Below, in pieces: positions 28,944 through 38,075 of a stretch of DNA of 64,000 nucleotides; the stretch's first letter is position 1, and the number at the start of each line of letters is the position of its first letter. Under the pieces are notes generated by a model. It worked only from the letters and a program-made list of their open reading frames with translations, made no database searches and was not told the origin of the DNA. The DNA is from Bradyrhizobium sp. WBAH42 (lineage in GTDB: Bacteria; Pseudomonadota; Alphaproteobacteria; Rhizobiales; Xanthobacteraceae): positions 4,163,001-4,227,000 of the forward strand of contig NZ_CP036533.1 in the NCBI RefSeq assembly GCF_024585265.1. Reading direction: 5' to 3'. A program made the position numbers and the translations under genes.

Positions 28944-29406
28944 AGGGAGCTATTCGCGCCGCCGAAGTTGCTTCATTGAACATTCAGTAAAGTAGTTTGC
29001 TAAACACGCGGCGAGGGCCGACCTTCCGACTCTCCTGCTGTTCGGATGGGCTGGATTGCTCCTGGCAGGCGACAGCGGCGGTCGCATTCGGCAAATCTTC
29101 CGACGTTTTCGCTGCGACTGCGAACATCTCGCTTACACGCGAACGCCGTAAGCCTTTCGCCAGACTCGCGACCAACGGGGCTTGACGATCTCTGAAATTT
29201 AGTAATACGTTTAGTGTTACAAAAAAACTAAACATCACGCATCGGGCCGATGTGTGGGAGGAGCCCAAGCCATTCCGGAGCCGTCTCCGGAAGCGGTCCG
29301 TCTCGTCCTTCATTCATCGCTCCTCAAACTCGGTTTCAGGGTCTTGGCGTCGTTCCGGCAGGACGCGCCGAGCGGGTTAGATGCTTCAACGAGAGAGGAA
29401 ACGGAT
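28944..29406. other. gene-free region with candidate promoter of the dha operon
   Basis: No convincing coding frame is seen in this stretch. It contains a locally AT-rich segment (29190-29235) with the TTTAGT repeats described separately, and a GTTTGCTAAAC element at 28995-29005. The dha/glycerol operon starts at its right end with a GAGAGGAAA-type ribosome site before 29407. Confidence 0.5.
29198..29233. promoter_or_regulatory. TTTAGT repeat operator candidate
   Basis: TTTAGT occurs at 29198-29203 and 29210-29215 as a direct repeat with a 12-base period. GTTTAGT (29209-29215) is also inverted as ACTAAAC at 29227-29233. Such a three-half-site array about 175 bases before the dha operon suggests a repressor or activator site; the small putative DNA-binding protein encoded at 38068 is a candidate ligand. 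Confidence 0.45.
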
Positions 29407-30765
29407 ATGCGGACATTCAATTGGTTGAGAGGCTCGGCGGCCACCACGGTTCTTGGGGTGGCGCTGCTGGGGGGATTTGGCGGAGGCGAAGCTGCGGCCC
29501 AAGGTAAGCAGCTCACGCTGTGCTGGGCGGCATGGGATCCGGCCAACGCGCTGGTCGAGCTCGGCAAGGACTTCACGAAGCAGTCCGGCATCGAGATGAA
29601 ATACGAGTTCGTCCCGTGGACAAGCTATGCCGATCGCTTCCTCAATGAGCTCAACTCCCATGGCAAGCTCTGCGACCTGATTATCGGCGACAGTCAGTGG
29701 ATCGGCGGCGCCGCCGAGAACAAGTGGTACGTGAAGCTCAACGATTTCTTCGACAAGGAGAAGATTTCGATGGACGACTTCGTCCCGGCGACCGTCGTCG
29801 GCTATTCGCAGTGGCCGAAGAACTCGCCGAACTATTGGGCGCTGCCGGCCATGGCGGATGCGGTCGGCTGGACTTACCGCAAGGACTGGTTCTCGCGGCC
29901 CGAAATTCAATCCGCGTTCAAGGCCAAGTACGGCCGCGACCTGGCGCCGCCGAAGACCTATGACGAGCTGAAGCAGGTCGCCGAGTTCTTCCAGGGCCGC
30001 GAGATCGACGGCAAGAAGGTCTATGGCGCCTACATCTTCACCGAGCGCGGCTCCGAAGGCATCACCATGGGCGTGACCAACGTGCTCTACAATTTCGGCT
30101 TCGCTTACGACAATCCCAAGAAGCCGTACCAGATGCAGGGCATCGTCAATTCGCCCGAGGCGACCAAGGGGCTCGAGTTCTACAAGGAGCTCTACAAGTG
30201 CTGCACGGCGCCGGGCATGACCAACGCCTACATGCAGGAGGGGCTCGACGCCTTCAAGTCCGGTCAGGTGGCGATGCAGATGAACTGGTTCGCGTTCTTC
30301 CCCGGCCTCTACAAGGATCCTAATGTCGGCGGCGACAAGATCGGCTTCTTCGTCAATCCGGCCGGCCCGAACGGACACTTCACCCAGCTCGGCGGACAGG
30401 GCATCTCGGTCGTAGCGACCTCCGATCGCAAGAACGACGCGCTGGCCTACATCAAGTGGTTCGCGCAGCCCGCCGTGCAGCAGAAGTGGTGGCAGCTCGG
30501 TGGCTACTCGGCGCTGAAGGCGGTGGTCGACGCGCCCGACTTCCCGAAGAGCGCGGCATTCGCGCCGCAATTCCTGGAATCGATGGGCATTGTCAAGGAC
30601 TTCTGGGCCGAGCCGTCCTACGCGCAACTGCTGCTCGACATGCAGAAGCGGGTGCATGACTACGTCGTCGCCGACAAGGGCACGGCGCAGCAGGCGCTCG
30701 ATCTCCTGGTCAAGGACTGGACCAAGGTCTTCAAGGAGCAGGGCAAGCAGGTCGCCTCGCAATAG
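29407..30765 (+). CDS. glpV: sugar/polyol ABC transporter substrate-binding protein (GlpV-like)
   Basis: A 452-residue extracellular binding protein of the carbohydrate (family 1) type with a Sec signal ending near AAAQG. The mature start QLTLCWAAWDPANALVELG is rich in aromatic residues. The gene set that follows (two permeases, a 67-residue membrane protein, two ATPases) matches the glycerol importer GlpVPQUST of Rhizobium leguminosarum, hence the symbol by homology of layout. The adjacent dihydroxyacetone kinase suggests glycerol, dihydroxyacetone or a related polyol as ligand. The ATG at 29407 is preferred because it begins the signal peptide. Confidence 0.88.
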   Translation: MRTFNWLRGSAATTVLGVALLGGFGGGEAAAQGKQLTLCWAAWDPANALVELGKDFTKQSGIEMKYEFVPWTSYADRFLNELNSHGKLCDLIIGDSQWIGGAAENKWYVKLNDFFDKEKISMDDFVPATVVGYSQWPKNSPNYWALPAMADAVGWTYRKDWFSRPEIQSAFKAKYGRDLAPPKTYDELKQVAEFFQGREIDGKKVYGAYIFTERGSEGITMGVTNVLYNFGFAYDNPKKPYQMQGIVNSPEATKGLEFYKELYKCCTAPGMTNAYMQEGLDAFKSGQVAMQMNWFAFFPGLYKDPNVGGDKIGFFVNPAGPNGHFTQLGGQGISVVATSDRKNDALAYIKWFAQPAVQQKWWQLGGYSALKAVVDAPDFPKSAAFAPQFLESMGIVKDFWAEPSYAQLLLDMQKRVHDYVVADKGTAQQALDLLVKDWTKVFKEQGKQVASQ

Positions 30766-30796
30766 GTCTTAGGCCTCGCCTCGACCGAAACGTTAC

Positions 30797-30818
30797 CCCG
30801 GGGCGTATGCGCCTCGGG
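30797..30818 (+). promoter_or_regulatory. hairpin between binding protein and permease
   Basis: CCCGGGGCG and CGCCTCGGG form a 9-bp stem (one G-U) with a TATG loop, 32 bases after the binding-protein stop. Like the hairpin at 5030-5051 it probably tunes expression of the binding protein against the permeases. Confidence 0.5.
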
Positions 30819-30837
30819 AACCCGAGCCAGCCAGCCG

Positions 30838-31812
30838 ATGGACAAGATGACCACGATCCTTCAACCCGACGATGCTACATTTCCCGGCATGAGCGAGCCC
30901 GTCAAACCTCGCACTGCGCGACCTGTCCGCGGACTGTCGGACCGGACCATCGCCTGGCTGTTCGTGGCGCCGACCATCGCGCTGTTGCTGGCGATCAACA
31001 TCTTTCCGCTGGTGTGGATGATCCGGCTGTCCTTCACCAGCCTCAATCTCAGCATGTCCTATCTTCCGCTGCGCTTCGTCGGTCTCGACAATTTCACCGA
31101 CATCCTCACCGACGAGGACGTCTGGTTCCGGCTGCAGACCACGGCGCAGTTCGTGATTTGGTCCGTCGCGTTTCAGGTCGTCATTGGCTTCGGCCTGGCG
31201 CTCCTGATCAACCGCCAGTTTCGCGGCCACAGCTTCTGGACCACGATCATCCTGCTGCCGATGATGCTGTCGCCGGCCGTGGTCGGCAATTTCTGGACGC
31301 TGCTGCTGCAGCCGCAGATCGGGCCATTCAACTATCTGATCAGTCTGTTCACTGGCGTGCCGCCGAGCTCGTTCAGCATGACCGGGCAGGTTTCGCTCGC
31401 ACCCTGGACCATCGTGCTGGTCGACACCTGGATGTGGGCGCCCTACGTCATGCTGATCTGCCTCGCCGGGCTTCGCTCCATTCCCGACTACATTTATGAG
31501 GCGGCCGAAGTCGATCGCGCCTCGGCCTGGCGGCAGTTCTGGTCGATCACGCTGCCGATGACGGTTCCATTCCTGATGCTCGCCGTGCTGTTCCGCGCGA
31601 TCGAGAATTTCAAAATGTTCGACATGGTCAATTTGTTGACGTCCGGAGGCCCGGGCTCGACCACCGAGCTCGTGTCGATCACGCTGAAGCGCGCGGCGTT
31701 CGAGAAGTGGCGCACCGGCTATTCCAGTGCGCTCGCCATCATCTTGTTCGTCACCGTGTTCGGTGCGGCGAACATATACGTGAAAGCGCTCAACAAGGTG
31801 AAGCAACGATGA
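30838..31812 (+). CDS. glpP: ABC transporter permease (GlpP-like, CUT1)
   Basis: A 324-residue carbohydrate-type permease. A 40-residue cytoplasmic tail precedes about six membrane segments (first at LFVAPTIALLLAINIFPLVW). The EAA loop is YEAAEVDRASAWRQFWSITLP. Its stop overlaps the start of the second permease (ATGA). In-frame ATGs at 30847 and 30889 are possible alternative starts; I see no ribosome site that decides between them. It forms the channel with GlpQ. Confidence 0.9.
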   Translation: MDKMTTILQPDDATFPGMSEPVKPRTARPVRGLSDRTIAWLFVAPTIALLLAINIFPLVWMIRLSFTSLNLSMSYLPLRFVGLDNFTDILTDEDVWFRLQTTAQFVIWSVAFQVVIGFGLALLINRQFRGHSFWTTIILLPMMLSPAVVGNFWTLLLQPQIGPFNYLISLFTGVPPSSFSMTGQVSLAPWTIVLVDTWMWAPYVMLICLAGLRSIPDYIYEAAEVDRASAWRQFWSITLPMTVPFLMLAVLFRAIENFKMFDMVNLLTSGGPGSTTELVSITLKRAAFEKWRTGYSSALAIILFVTVFGAANIYVKALNKVKQR

Positions 31813-32771
31813 CCGCCGTCCTCACCAAGTCCTCCGCGCACTCCATCGTCGAAGCGTCGCCGCGCGCAAAGATGGTGGCAGGTAGCCTCGTCATCCTCTA
31901 CGCCGTGATCACGATCCTGCCGCTGGTCTGGATCGTCGCCACCGCCTTCAAATCTCAGAGCGATGCGATCGCATATCCGCCCAAGGTTTTCTTCGAGCCG
32001 ACCCTCGAAGGCTATGTGAACCTGTTCACCGTGCGCACCCGGCAAACGCCGGACTTCATCGCCAAGCTGCCGCCGCCGGAAACGTGGTACGACAAGCTCG
32101 TGCGTCAGCGCGACATGGTCATTGCCGGACCGTCGAAGGTCGTGCCGCGCTTCGTCAACTCGCTGATCATTGGGTTCGGCTCGACCTTCCTGGCCGTCTT
32201 TCTCGGCACGCTCGCGGCCTACGCTTTCTCGCGCTTTCGCATTCCACTGGCTGACGACCTTCTGTTCTTCATTCTCTCGACGCGCATGATGCCGCCCGTT
32301 GCCGTCGCAATCCCCATCTATCTGATGTACCGGCAGCTCAATCTGACCGACACCAGGCTCGGAATGATCCTGCTCTACACTGCCGTGAACGTCTCGCTCG
32401 CGGTCTGGCTGCTCAAGGGCTTCATCGACGAGATCCCGCGCGAATACGAGGAGGCCGCTCTTGTCGACGGCTACACGCGGCTGCAGGCGCTGCGCAAGGT
32501 GGTGTTGCCGCAAGCCGTCACGGGCATCGCAGCCACGGCGATCTTCTGCCTGATCTTCTCCTGGAACGAATATGCGTTCGCGGTTCTCCTGACCAGCGGC
32601 GAGGCGCAGACCATGCCGCCCTTCATCCCCTTCATCATCGGGGAGGGTGGGCAGGATTGGCCGGCCGTTGCCGCGGCCACCACCCTGTTCGTCGTGCCGA
32701 TCGTCCTGTTCACCGTGTTGTTGCGCAAGCACCTGCTGCGCGGCATCACCTTCGGAGCTGTGCGCAAATGA
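31809..32771 (+). CDS. glpQ: ABC transporter permease (GlpQ-like, CUT1)
   Basis: A 320-residue second carbohydrate permease with about six membrane segments and the EAA loop YEEAALVDGYTRLQALRKVVLP. An insertion of about 50 residues (PDFIAKLPPPETWYDKLVRQ region) lies in the first periplasmic loop. The ATG at 31809 overlaps the preceding stop (ATGA), and its own stop overlaps the small GlpU-like gene, so the three are translationally coupled. Confidence 0.9.
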   Translation: MTAVLTKSSAHSIVEASPRAKMVAGSLVILYAVITILPLVWIVATAFKSQSDAIAYPPKVFFEPTLEGYVNLFTVRTRQTPDFIAKLPPPETWYDKLVRQRDMVIAGPSKVVPRFVNSLIIGFGSTFLAVFLGTLAAYAFSRFRIPLADDLLFFILSTRMMPPVAVAIPIYLMYRQLNLTDTRLGMILLYTAVNVSLAVWLLKGFIDEIPREYEEAALVDGYTRLQALRKVVLPQAVTGIAATAIFCLIFSWNEYAFAVLLTSGEAQTMPPFIPFIIGEGGQDWPAVAAATTLFVVPIVLFTVLLRKHLLRGITFGAVRK

Positions 32772-32971
32772 GCGGTTCTGCTGCAGTCGCCAAAGGCGTG
32801 GTCTCTCGCTGGTTCCGACGCGGCCCCTGGGAGACGGCTGCGATGACCCTGATCAGCGGAGGCATCGTCATGCTGGTGCAACCCTGGTCGATCGATCTCT
32901 ACGGCTATTCCTTCGTGACGATCCTGGCCGGCACGCTCGGCTACGTCGTCGTGAGCCATTTTCCGGAATAA
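32768..32971 (+). CDS. glpU: small membrane protein of the glycerol-type importer (GlpU-like)
   Basis: A 67-residue protein with two hydrophobic stretches (TLISGGIVMLVQPW and FVTILAGTLGYVVVSH). It starts at an ATGA overlap with the permease and ends 10 bases before the first ATPase gene. A similar small gene of unknown function, glpU, lies in the rhizobial glycerol importer operon. The conserved position and coupling argue that it is real. Confidence 0.75.
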   Translation: MSGSAAVAKGVVSRWFRRGPWETAAMTLISGGIVMLVQPWSIDLYGYSFVTILAGTLGYVVVSHFPE

Positions 32972-32981
32972 GGCGGCAGAC

Positions 32982-34079
32982 ATGGCACAAATCCGCGTCG
33001 AAAACCTGCGTAAGTCGTTCGATCAGTTTACCGCCGTACAAGGCTCCAACTTTACGATCGAGGATGGCACCTTCTTTGCGATGCTCGGCCCCTCCGGTTG
33101 CGGCAAGACCACCACCTTGCGCATGATTGCGGGCCTGGAGCTGCCGACTGAAGGCAAGATCCTGCTCGACAATGAGGACGTCACCTTCCAGCGCGCATCC
33201 GCGCGCGATATCGCCTTCGTATTTCAGCTTTTCGCACTGTATCCGCACATGAACGTGGCCGAGAATATCGGCTTTCCCCTCAAGTGCCAGGGCATGGCCC
33301 GGCGCGAGATTTACCAGCGGGTGCAGGAGACAGCCAAGCTGCTGCGGATCGAGCATCTGCTGTCGAGCAAGACGTCGAAGCTGTCTGGCGGCGATCGGCA
33401 GCGGGTTGCGCTGGGCCGCGCCATGGTGCGGCGGCCAAAGGCCTTTCTGATGGACGAGCCGCTGGGCGCGCTCGATGCCGAGTTCCGTCATCTGATGTGC
33501 AGCGAGCTCCGCGACCTGCACGATCGCATCGGGGCGACCACGGTCTACGTGACGCATGACCAGCTCGAGGCGATGTCGATGGCGGATCGGATCGCGGTCA
33601 TGAACCAGGGACGCGTCGAGCAGATCGGCCTGCCGCAGGAGATCTATGATCGGCCCGCGAGCATGTTCGTGGCCGATTTCATCGGCTCACCGCCGATGAA
33701 TTTTCTGCGCTTCGATGCAGGTCTGCGCTCTGGCGATCGAACGATCAGCTTCCATGACACGAGCATCGCGGTGCCGGAGATCCGGGAGGATCGTGCCAGC
33801 GCCCGTATGGCACTCGGCGTTCGTCCGGAGCATATCCGCTTCGCCGACGCGGCGCCCGTCCGCGGCGAGGTGTTTGGCGCCGAGTATCTTGGGACCACGC
33901 AGATCGTCACCGTCGACACCGCGCATGGGCGCATTGCGGCGCGGTTGCCTTCCAGCGCGCCCGTGCGCATCGGCGAGCGAGTCGGCCTTGAATTCCGTTC
34001 GGAACGACTCGCCTTGTTCGACGTCGCCAGCGGCCTTGCGATACGAACGGCCAACGAGGGGAGCGCAAACCATGGCTGA
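32982..34079 (+). CDS. glpS: ABC transporter ATP-binding protein 1 (GlpS-like)
   Basis: A 365-residue CUT1 ATPase: Walker [13 protein letters not shown]-loop FQLFALYPHM, signature LSGGDRQRVALGRA, Walker B AFLMDEPLGALDAE and VYVTHDQ. Two positions are unusual: Leu in FQLF and Asp in LSGGDRQ. A C-terminal TOBE/MalK-like regulatory domain follows from about residue 235. It overlaps the next ATPase gene by 8 bases; two different ATPases in one importer suggest a heterodimer. Confidence 0.93.
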   Translation: MAQIRVENLRKSFDQFTAVQGSNFTIEDGTFFAMLGPSGCGKTTTLRMIAGLELPTEGKILLDNEDVTFQRASARDIAFVFQLFALYPHMNVAENIGFPLKCQGMARREIYQRVQETAKLLRIEHLLSSKTSKLSGGDRQRVALGRAMVRRPKAFLMDEPLGALDAEFRHLMCSELRDLHDRIGATTVYVTHDQLEAMSMADRIAVMNQGRVEQIGLPQEIYDRPASMFVADFIGSPPMNFLRFDAGLRSGDRTISFHDTSIAVPEIREDRASARMALGVRPEHIRFADAAPVRGEVFGAEYLGTTQIVTVDTAHGRIAARLPSSAPVRIGERVGLEFRSERLALFDVASGLAIRTANEGSANHG

Positions 34080-35094
34080 CGTCGCCCTACGCAACATCAG
34101 CAAGCGGTTCGGCACGGTGGCGGCGGTGCGCGAGCTCTCGCTCTCGGTGAACGACGGAGAATTCATGGTGCTGCTCGGACCGAGCGGTGCCGGCAAGACC
34201 ACGACCTTGCGGCTGATCACCGGGCTCGAGACTCCCGATTCCGGCTCGGTCATGATCGACGGACGCGACGTGACGCTGGCTCCTCCGGGAGCGCGCGATA
34301 TTGCCTTCGTCTTCCAGCAATATTCGCTCTATCCGCATCTCACCGTCTATGACAACCTTGCGTTCCCGTTGCGCTCGCCCGCGCGACGGATATCGGAGCC
34401 GATCATCAAGAAGCGTGTCGAGCAGACGGCGGAGTTGCTGCATATCGCGAGCAAGCTGAACAATCGCGCAACCCGACTTTCAGGCGGCGAGATGCAGCGG
34501 GTGGCAATCGGTCGTGCGCTGGTCCGCGATCCCTCGATCTATCTGATGGACGAGCCGCTGTCGTCGCTGGACGCCAAGCTCCGTGCCGAGCTTCGGCTGG
34601 AGCTGAAGCGGATCCAGCTCGAGCTTGGTGCGACCATCCTCTACGTCACCCACGATCAGGTCGAGGCCATGACGATGGCGTCCCGGATCGGGGTGATCAA
34701 GGACGGCGAGCTGCTCCAGCTCGGCAAGCCCCGGGAGATCTACGAGAGTCCGTCGTCGAGCTATGTCGCCTCGCGCCTCGGCACGCCCCAGATCAATTTC
34801 CTCCCCGCGCGGCTGTTGTCGGACGTGCCGCTGCCGCCGGGAACGGAGACTGTCGGCATCCGCACCGAGCACCTCCGCCTCGCGGCGCGCAATGGCGGGC
34901 CGATGGTCGGCCGGGTGCACCGGGTCGAGCACCTCGGCGAGCAGAATCACGTTCACCTGGACTATAAGGGAGAGATGCTGGTCACGCTTGCGGATCCGCA
35001 TCAACCGCTGCATGCCGGTCAGGAGGTCGAGCTGGATCTGGTGCAACCGCTCTGCTTCGACGGCGCCGGGCAGCGCCTCCCGGCGGTTCATTAG
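34072..35094 (+). CDS. glpT: ABC transporter ATP-binding protein 2 (GlpT-like)
   Basis: A 340-residue ATPase, paralogous to the preceding one. Walker A GPSGAGKTTTL, Q-loop FQQYSLYPHL, signature LSGGEMQRVAIGRAL, Walker B IYLMDEPLSSLDAK and YVTHDQ are complete, then a shorter TOBE-like region. The ATG at 34072 is inside the end of the previous gene (8-base overlap), so the two subunits are probably made in equal amounts. The longer frame upstream is a shadow. Confidence 0.93.
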   Translation: MADVALRNISKRFGTVAAVRELSLSVNDGEFMVLLGPSGAGKTTTLRLITGLETPDSGSVMIDGRDVTLAPPGARDIAFVFQQYSLYPHLTVYDNLAFPLRSPARRISEPIIKKRVEQTAELLHIASKLNNRATRLSGGEMQRVAIGRALVRDPSIYLMDEPLSSLDAKLRAELRLELKRIQLELGATILYVTHDQVEAMTMASRIGVIKDGELLQLGKPREIYESPSSSYVASRLGTPQINFLPARLLSDVPLPPGTETVGIRTEHLRLAARNGGPMVGRVHRVEHLGEQNHVHLDYKGEMLVTLADPHQPLHAGQEVELDLVQPLCFDGAGQRLPAVH

Positions 35095-35107
35095 AGGATC
35101 AAACGCG

Positions 35108-35731
35108 ATGTCGTTGCAACCCGAGACGTTCAAATCGCTGGTCAGGGTGGCCGCAGAGCGGGTCATTGCCAGCGCGCCCGAGCTCACGAGCCTGGACCAG
35201 GCGATCGGTGACGGCGACCACGGATACAATATGAAGCGCGGGTTCGAAGCCGTGCTCGGCAAACTCGATGCGATCTCCGAACAGCCGTTCGACGAGGCTT
35301 TGAAGACGATCGGAAAGACGCTCGTGATGACGGTCGGCGGTGCTTCCGGCCCGCTTTACGGCAGCTTCTTCCTGGCCGCAGGCGAGGCCCTCTCGCACGA
35401 CAAGCACCTGCCTGAGGACATCGCCGATGTCTTCGGCAGCGGCGTGAACGCCGTCTGCGCCCGCGGCCGTTCGCACGCCGGCGAAAAGACCATGCTCGAC
35501 GTGCTCGTTCCCGTGCTGGAGACGCTGAAGAATGCGGCCGGCCAATCGGACCTGATCGCGCGAGTCAGCACAACGGCCGCAGAGGCGGTCGAGCGGACCG
35601 CGCCGATGCAGGCCACCAAGGGGCGGGCGTCGTTTCTCGGGCCGCGCAGCGTCGGTCACATCGACCCCGGCGCGCGCTCGAGCTGTGTTCTCGTGCAGGC
35701 GGTATGCGCGAGCCTGGAGGGAAAGCAATGA
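35108..35731 (+). CDS. dhaL: dihydroxyacetone kinase subunit DhaL (ADP-binding)
   Basis: A 207-residue DhaL subunit. The ADP-Mg-binding aspartates are in AIGDGDHGYNM, the family's DxD signature. GGASGPLYGSFF and the C-terminal GPRSVGHIDPGARSS are conserved contacts. In PTS-type Dha kinases DhaL keeps ADP bound, receives phosphate from DhaM and passes it to dihydroxyacetone on DhaK. DhaM, HPr and EI genes follow at once, so this is the PEP-dependent type. The ATG at 35108 lies 13 bases after the ATPase stop. Confidence 0.95.
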   Translation: MSLQPETFKSLVRVAAERVIASAPELTSLDQAIGDGDHGYNMKRGFEAVLGKLDAISEQPFDEALKTIGKTLVMTVGGASGPLYGSFFLAAGEALSHDKHLPEDIADVFGSGVNAVCARGRSHAGEKTMLDVLVPVLETLKNAAGQSDLIARVSTTAAEAVERTAPMQATKGRASFLGPRSVGHIDPGARSSCVLVQAVCASLEGKQ

Positions 35732-36120
35732 CTGATGCCGTGGGAATCGTGATCGTCTCGCATTCGAAGGACATCGCCAAAGGCACCGCCGACATGGTGC
35801 GGCAGATGGTCGGCAGCGAGGTCAAGGTGGCCTTCTGCGGCGGCAATCCCGATGGCGGGCTCGGCACCAGCGTGTCGCTGATCGTCGATGCCATCAACGA
35901 TGCCTGGTCGGCGAAAGGCGTCGCGATCCTCGTCGATCTCGGCGGCGCCGAAACAAACAGCGAGATGGCGGTCGAAATGCTGGAGCCGGCACGCCGCGAT
36001 CTCGTTGTCGTATGCAACGCGCCGATCGTCGAGGGCGCCGTGATGGCTGCGACCGAAGCGGCGGGCGGCAGCTCGCTGGCCCAGGTCAAGGCCGTGGCCG
36101 AGGAACTCTCTGCCGACTGA
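35728..36120 (+). CDS. dhaM: PTS phosphotransferase DhaM, EIIA domain only
   Basis: A 130-residue EIIA-DhaM domain with the phospho-accepting His12 in IVSHSKD and the conserved GGNPDGGLGTS and DLGGAETNSE. E. coli DhaM is a fusion of EIIA, HPr and an EI-like part; here these are separate neighbouring genes. The ATG at 35728 overlaps the DhaL stop (ATGA). It carries phosphate from HPr to DhaL-bound ADP. Confidence 0.93.
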   Translation: MTDAVGIVIVSHSKDIAKGTADMVRQMVGSEVKVAFCGGNPDGGLGTSVSLIVDAINDAWSAKGVAILVDLGGAETNSEMAVEMLEPARRDLVVVCNAPIVEGAVMAATEAAGGSSLAQVKAVAEELSAD

Positions 36121-36151
36121 CGCGTCGGCGAAACGATGATGGAATAAAACG

Positions 36152-36454
36152 ATGCTGGATAAAGCGGACGGCCAGATTATCACCGAGAATGTGCGGCTGG
36201 TGCACGCGGTTGGCATGCATGCACGCCCGGCGGTCAAGCTGACCAAGCTGGCCAAGAAGTTCCAGGCCCAGATTTCCGTCCGGGTCGCGGGCGCGGCCGA
36301 GTGGATCAATGCCAAGAGCGTGGCCAAGATCATGGCCATGCGCGCGGCTTACGGCAGCACGATCGAGATCAAGGCGTCGGGCAGCGACGCGGAGACTGCC
36401 GTCGCCGCCCTGGTCAACCTGATCGCAACAGACTTTCCGGACGAGGCGTCGTAG
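36152..36454 (+). CDS. PTS phosphocarrier HPr
   Basis: A 100-residue HPr protein. The active His23 is in VGMHARPA. Ser56 in NAKSVAKIM lies at the position of the regulatory Ser46 of other HPr proteins, so HPr kinase control is conceivable. It lies between DhaM and EI, and so is probably dedicated to the dihydroxyacetone relay rather than the nitrogen-PTS. It begins 31 bases after DhaM and ends 1 base before the EI gene. Confidence 0.95.
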   Translation: MLDKADGQIITENVRLVHAVGMHARPAVKLTKLAKKFQAQISVRVAGAAEWINAKSVAKIMAMRAAYGSTIEIKASGSDAETAVAALVNLIATDFPDEAS

Positions 36455-36455
36455 C

Positions 36456-38075
36456 ATGCAGGGAAGCGCTGCCGGACTGGCTTATCGCGGCAGGACCGCC
36501 TCGATCGGCTTTGCCCACGGCCCGCTCGTCCGTGTCGATGCGGGCACGAATGGCGAGCGGATCGCAGGCTCGCTGGTCGAGGAGGCGCTCGATCTTCGCA
36601 AGGCGATCGACGCGGCGAGCGGGCAGATCGCCGAGCTCGCCGCGATCGCGGGAGGTGAGGCCGCGCAGATTCTCGAGTTCCAGGTCGCGCTGCTGGAGGA
36701 TGAGGATTTCATCGAAGCGATCTTCACGGCAATAAGCGAAGGGGATGCCGCCGACGTCGCGTGGCGTTCCGCGCTCGACGAGCAGATTGCGGACTATAAT
36801 TCGGCCGAGGACGAGTATCTGAAGGCGCGTTGCTCCGATCTTGCGGATCTGCGCGACCGCATCATCAGCATCTTGCGCGGAGGCGGGGGCGAGGCCCCCA
36901 AGATCCCGAGCGGTGCCGTCGTTTGCGCCGACGATCTGCCGCCCTCGCGTTTCCTGGAGATCGACTGGTCGGCCGGCGGTGGTCTTGCGCTCCTGCGCGG
37001 TAGCCCCACGAGTCATGTCGCGATGCTGGCGCGCGCGCGGGGCATCCCCATGGTCGTGCAGCTCGGCGCCGTTCCGGAGATCGGCGCGACGGCGCTGCTC
37101 GATGGCGAGGCCGCTACTCTCGAGCTCGATCCCAGCGTCGAGCAGCTCCGGCTATTCGAGAAGCGGCGCGAAATTCATCGCAAGAGCCGGGCGTCCGCGC
37201 GGGCGATCCTGCGACGGCCGACCGCATCTTGGCGCGGGGAGCGGATCAAGCTGCTCATCAACATCCAGCGCGTCGAGGATCTCGATCATGCCGACGCACA
37301 ATATGCTGACGGCATTGGGTTGATGCGCACCGAGTTTCTGCTCGCCGAGCGCGGCGGCCTGCCGGACGAGGAGACGCAGTATCGCGCCTACGATGCCGTT
37401 CTGCGCTGGGCCGATCGACGCCCGGTTACCATTCGCACCTTCGATGCCGGCGGCGACAAGCCGGTACCTGGATTCACCATCGACGGTGAGGCCAATCCCT
37501 TTCTGGGCGTGCGCGGCCTGCGGCTTTGCCTCGCCCGCCCCGAGATCTTCAGCGTGCAGCTCCGCGCGCTGGCGCGTGCGGCCGTGCATGGAAATCTCAG
37601 GGTCATGTTTCCGATGGTCACGGCGCCGGACGAGTTCGAGTCCGGACGGAAGCTGTTCGCCGAAATCGTGCAGCGCTTGCAGGCCGAGGGCATTGCCGCG
37701 ATGCTTCCGGAGCTGGGAATCATGGTCGAGGTCCCGGCGGCGGCCCTGGCGACCGCGACCTTCAAGGCTTCCTTCTTCTCGATCGGTTCGAACGATCTCG
37801 CGCAATATGTCTTTGCGTGCGACCGTTCCAATGGAGCTCTCGCCCCCTTGATAGACCCCTTGCATCCGGCCCTGCTCGAACTGATCGCGCGAACCGCGGA
37901 GCACGGACGCCGCACTGGCACCAGCGTCAGCCTGTGCGGCGACATGGCGGGCGATCCGCGCTGCCTGCCCGCGCTCCTGAACTGCGGCCTGCGCGAGTTG
38001 TCGGTGAATGCATCGGCGCTGGCGCAGATCAAGCAGACCATCGACCGCTTGAGCAGCGGAGGCGGGCTTGGCTGA
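36456..38075 (+). CDS. PTS enzyme I
   Basis: A 539-residue PEP-protein phosphotransferase. The phosphorylated His187 is in RGSPTSHVAMLARARGIP (E. coli His189). The PEP-binding C-terminal domain has GIGLMRTEFL, TIRTFDAGGDKP, GIMVEVPAAAL and FSIGSNDLAQY, with the catalytic Cys in VSLCGDMAGD. It is about 35 residues shorter than typical EI, mostly through short linkers. It starts the chain PEP to EI to HPr to DhaM to DhaL. There is no GAF domain, so it is not the nitrogen-type PtsP. Confidence 0.94.
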   Translation: MQGSAAGLAYRGRTASIGFAHGPLVRVDAGTNGERIAGSLVEEALDLRKAIDAASGQIAELAAIAGGEAAQILEFQVALLEDEDFIEAIFTAISEGDAADVAWRSALDEQIADYNSAEDEYLKARCSDLADLRDRIISILRGGGGEAPKIPSGAVVCADDLPPSRFLEIDWSAGGGLALLRGSPTSHVAMLARARGIPMVVQLGAVPEIGATALLDGEAATLELDPSVEQLRLFEKRREIHRKSRASARAILRRPTASWRGERIKLLINIQRVEDLDHADAQYADGIGLMRTEFLLAERGGLPDEETQYRAYDAVLRWADRRPVTIRTFDAGGDKPVPGFTIDGEANPFLGVRGLRLCLARPEIFSVQLRALARAAVHGNLRVMFPMVTAPDEFESGRKLFAEIVQRLQAEGIAAMLPELGIMVEVPAAALATATFKASFFSIGSNDLAQYVFACDRSNGALAPLIDPLHPALLELIARTAEHGRRTGTSVSLCGDMAGDPRCLPALLNCGLRELSVNASALAQIKQTIDRLSSGGGLG

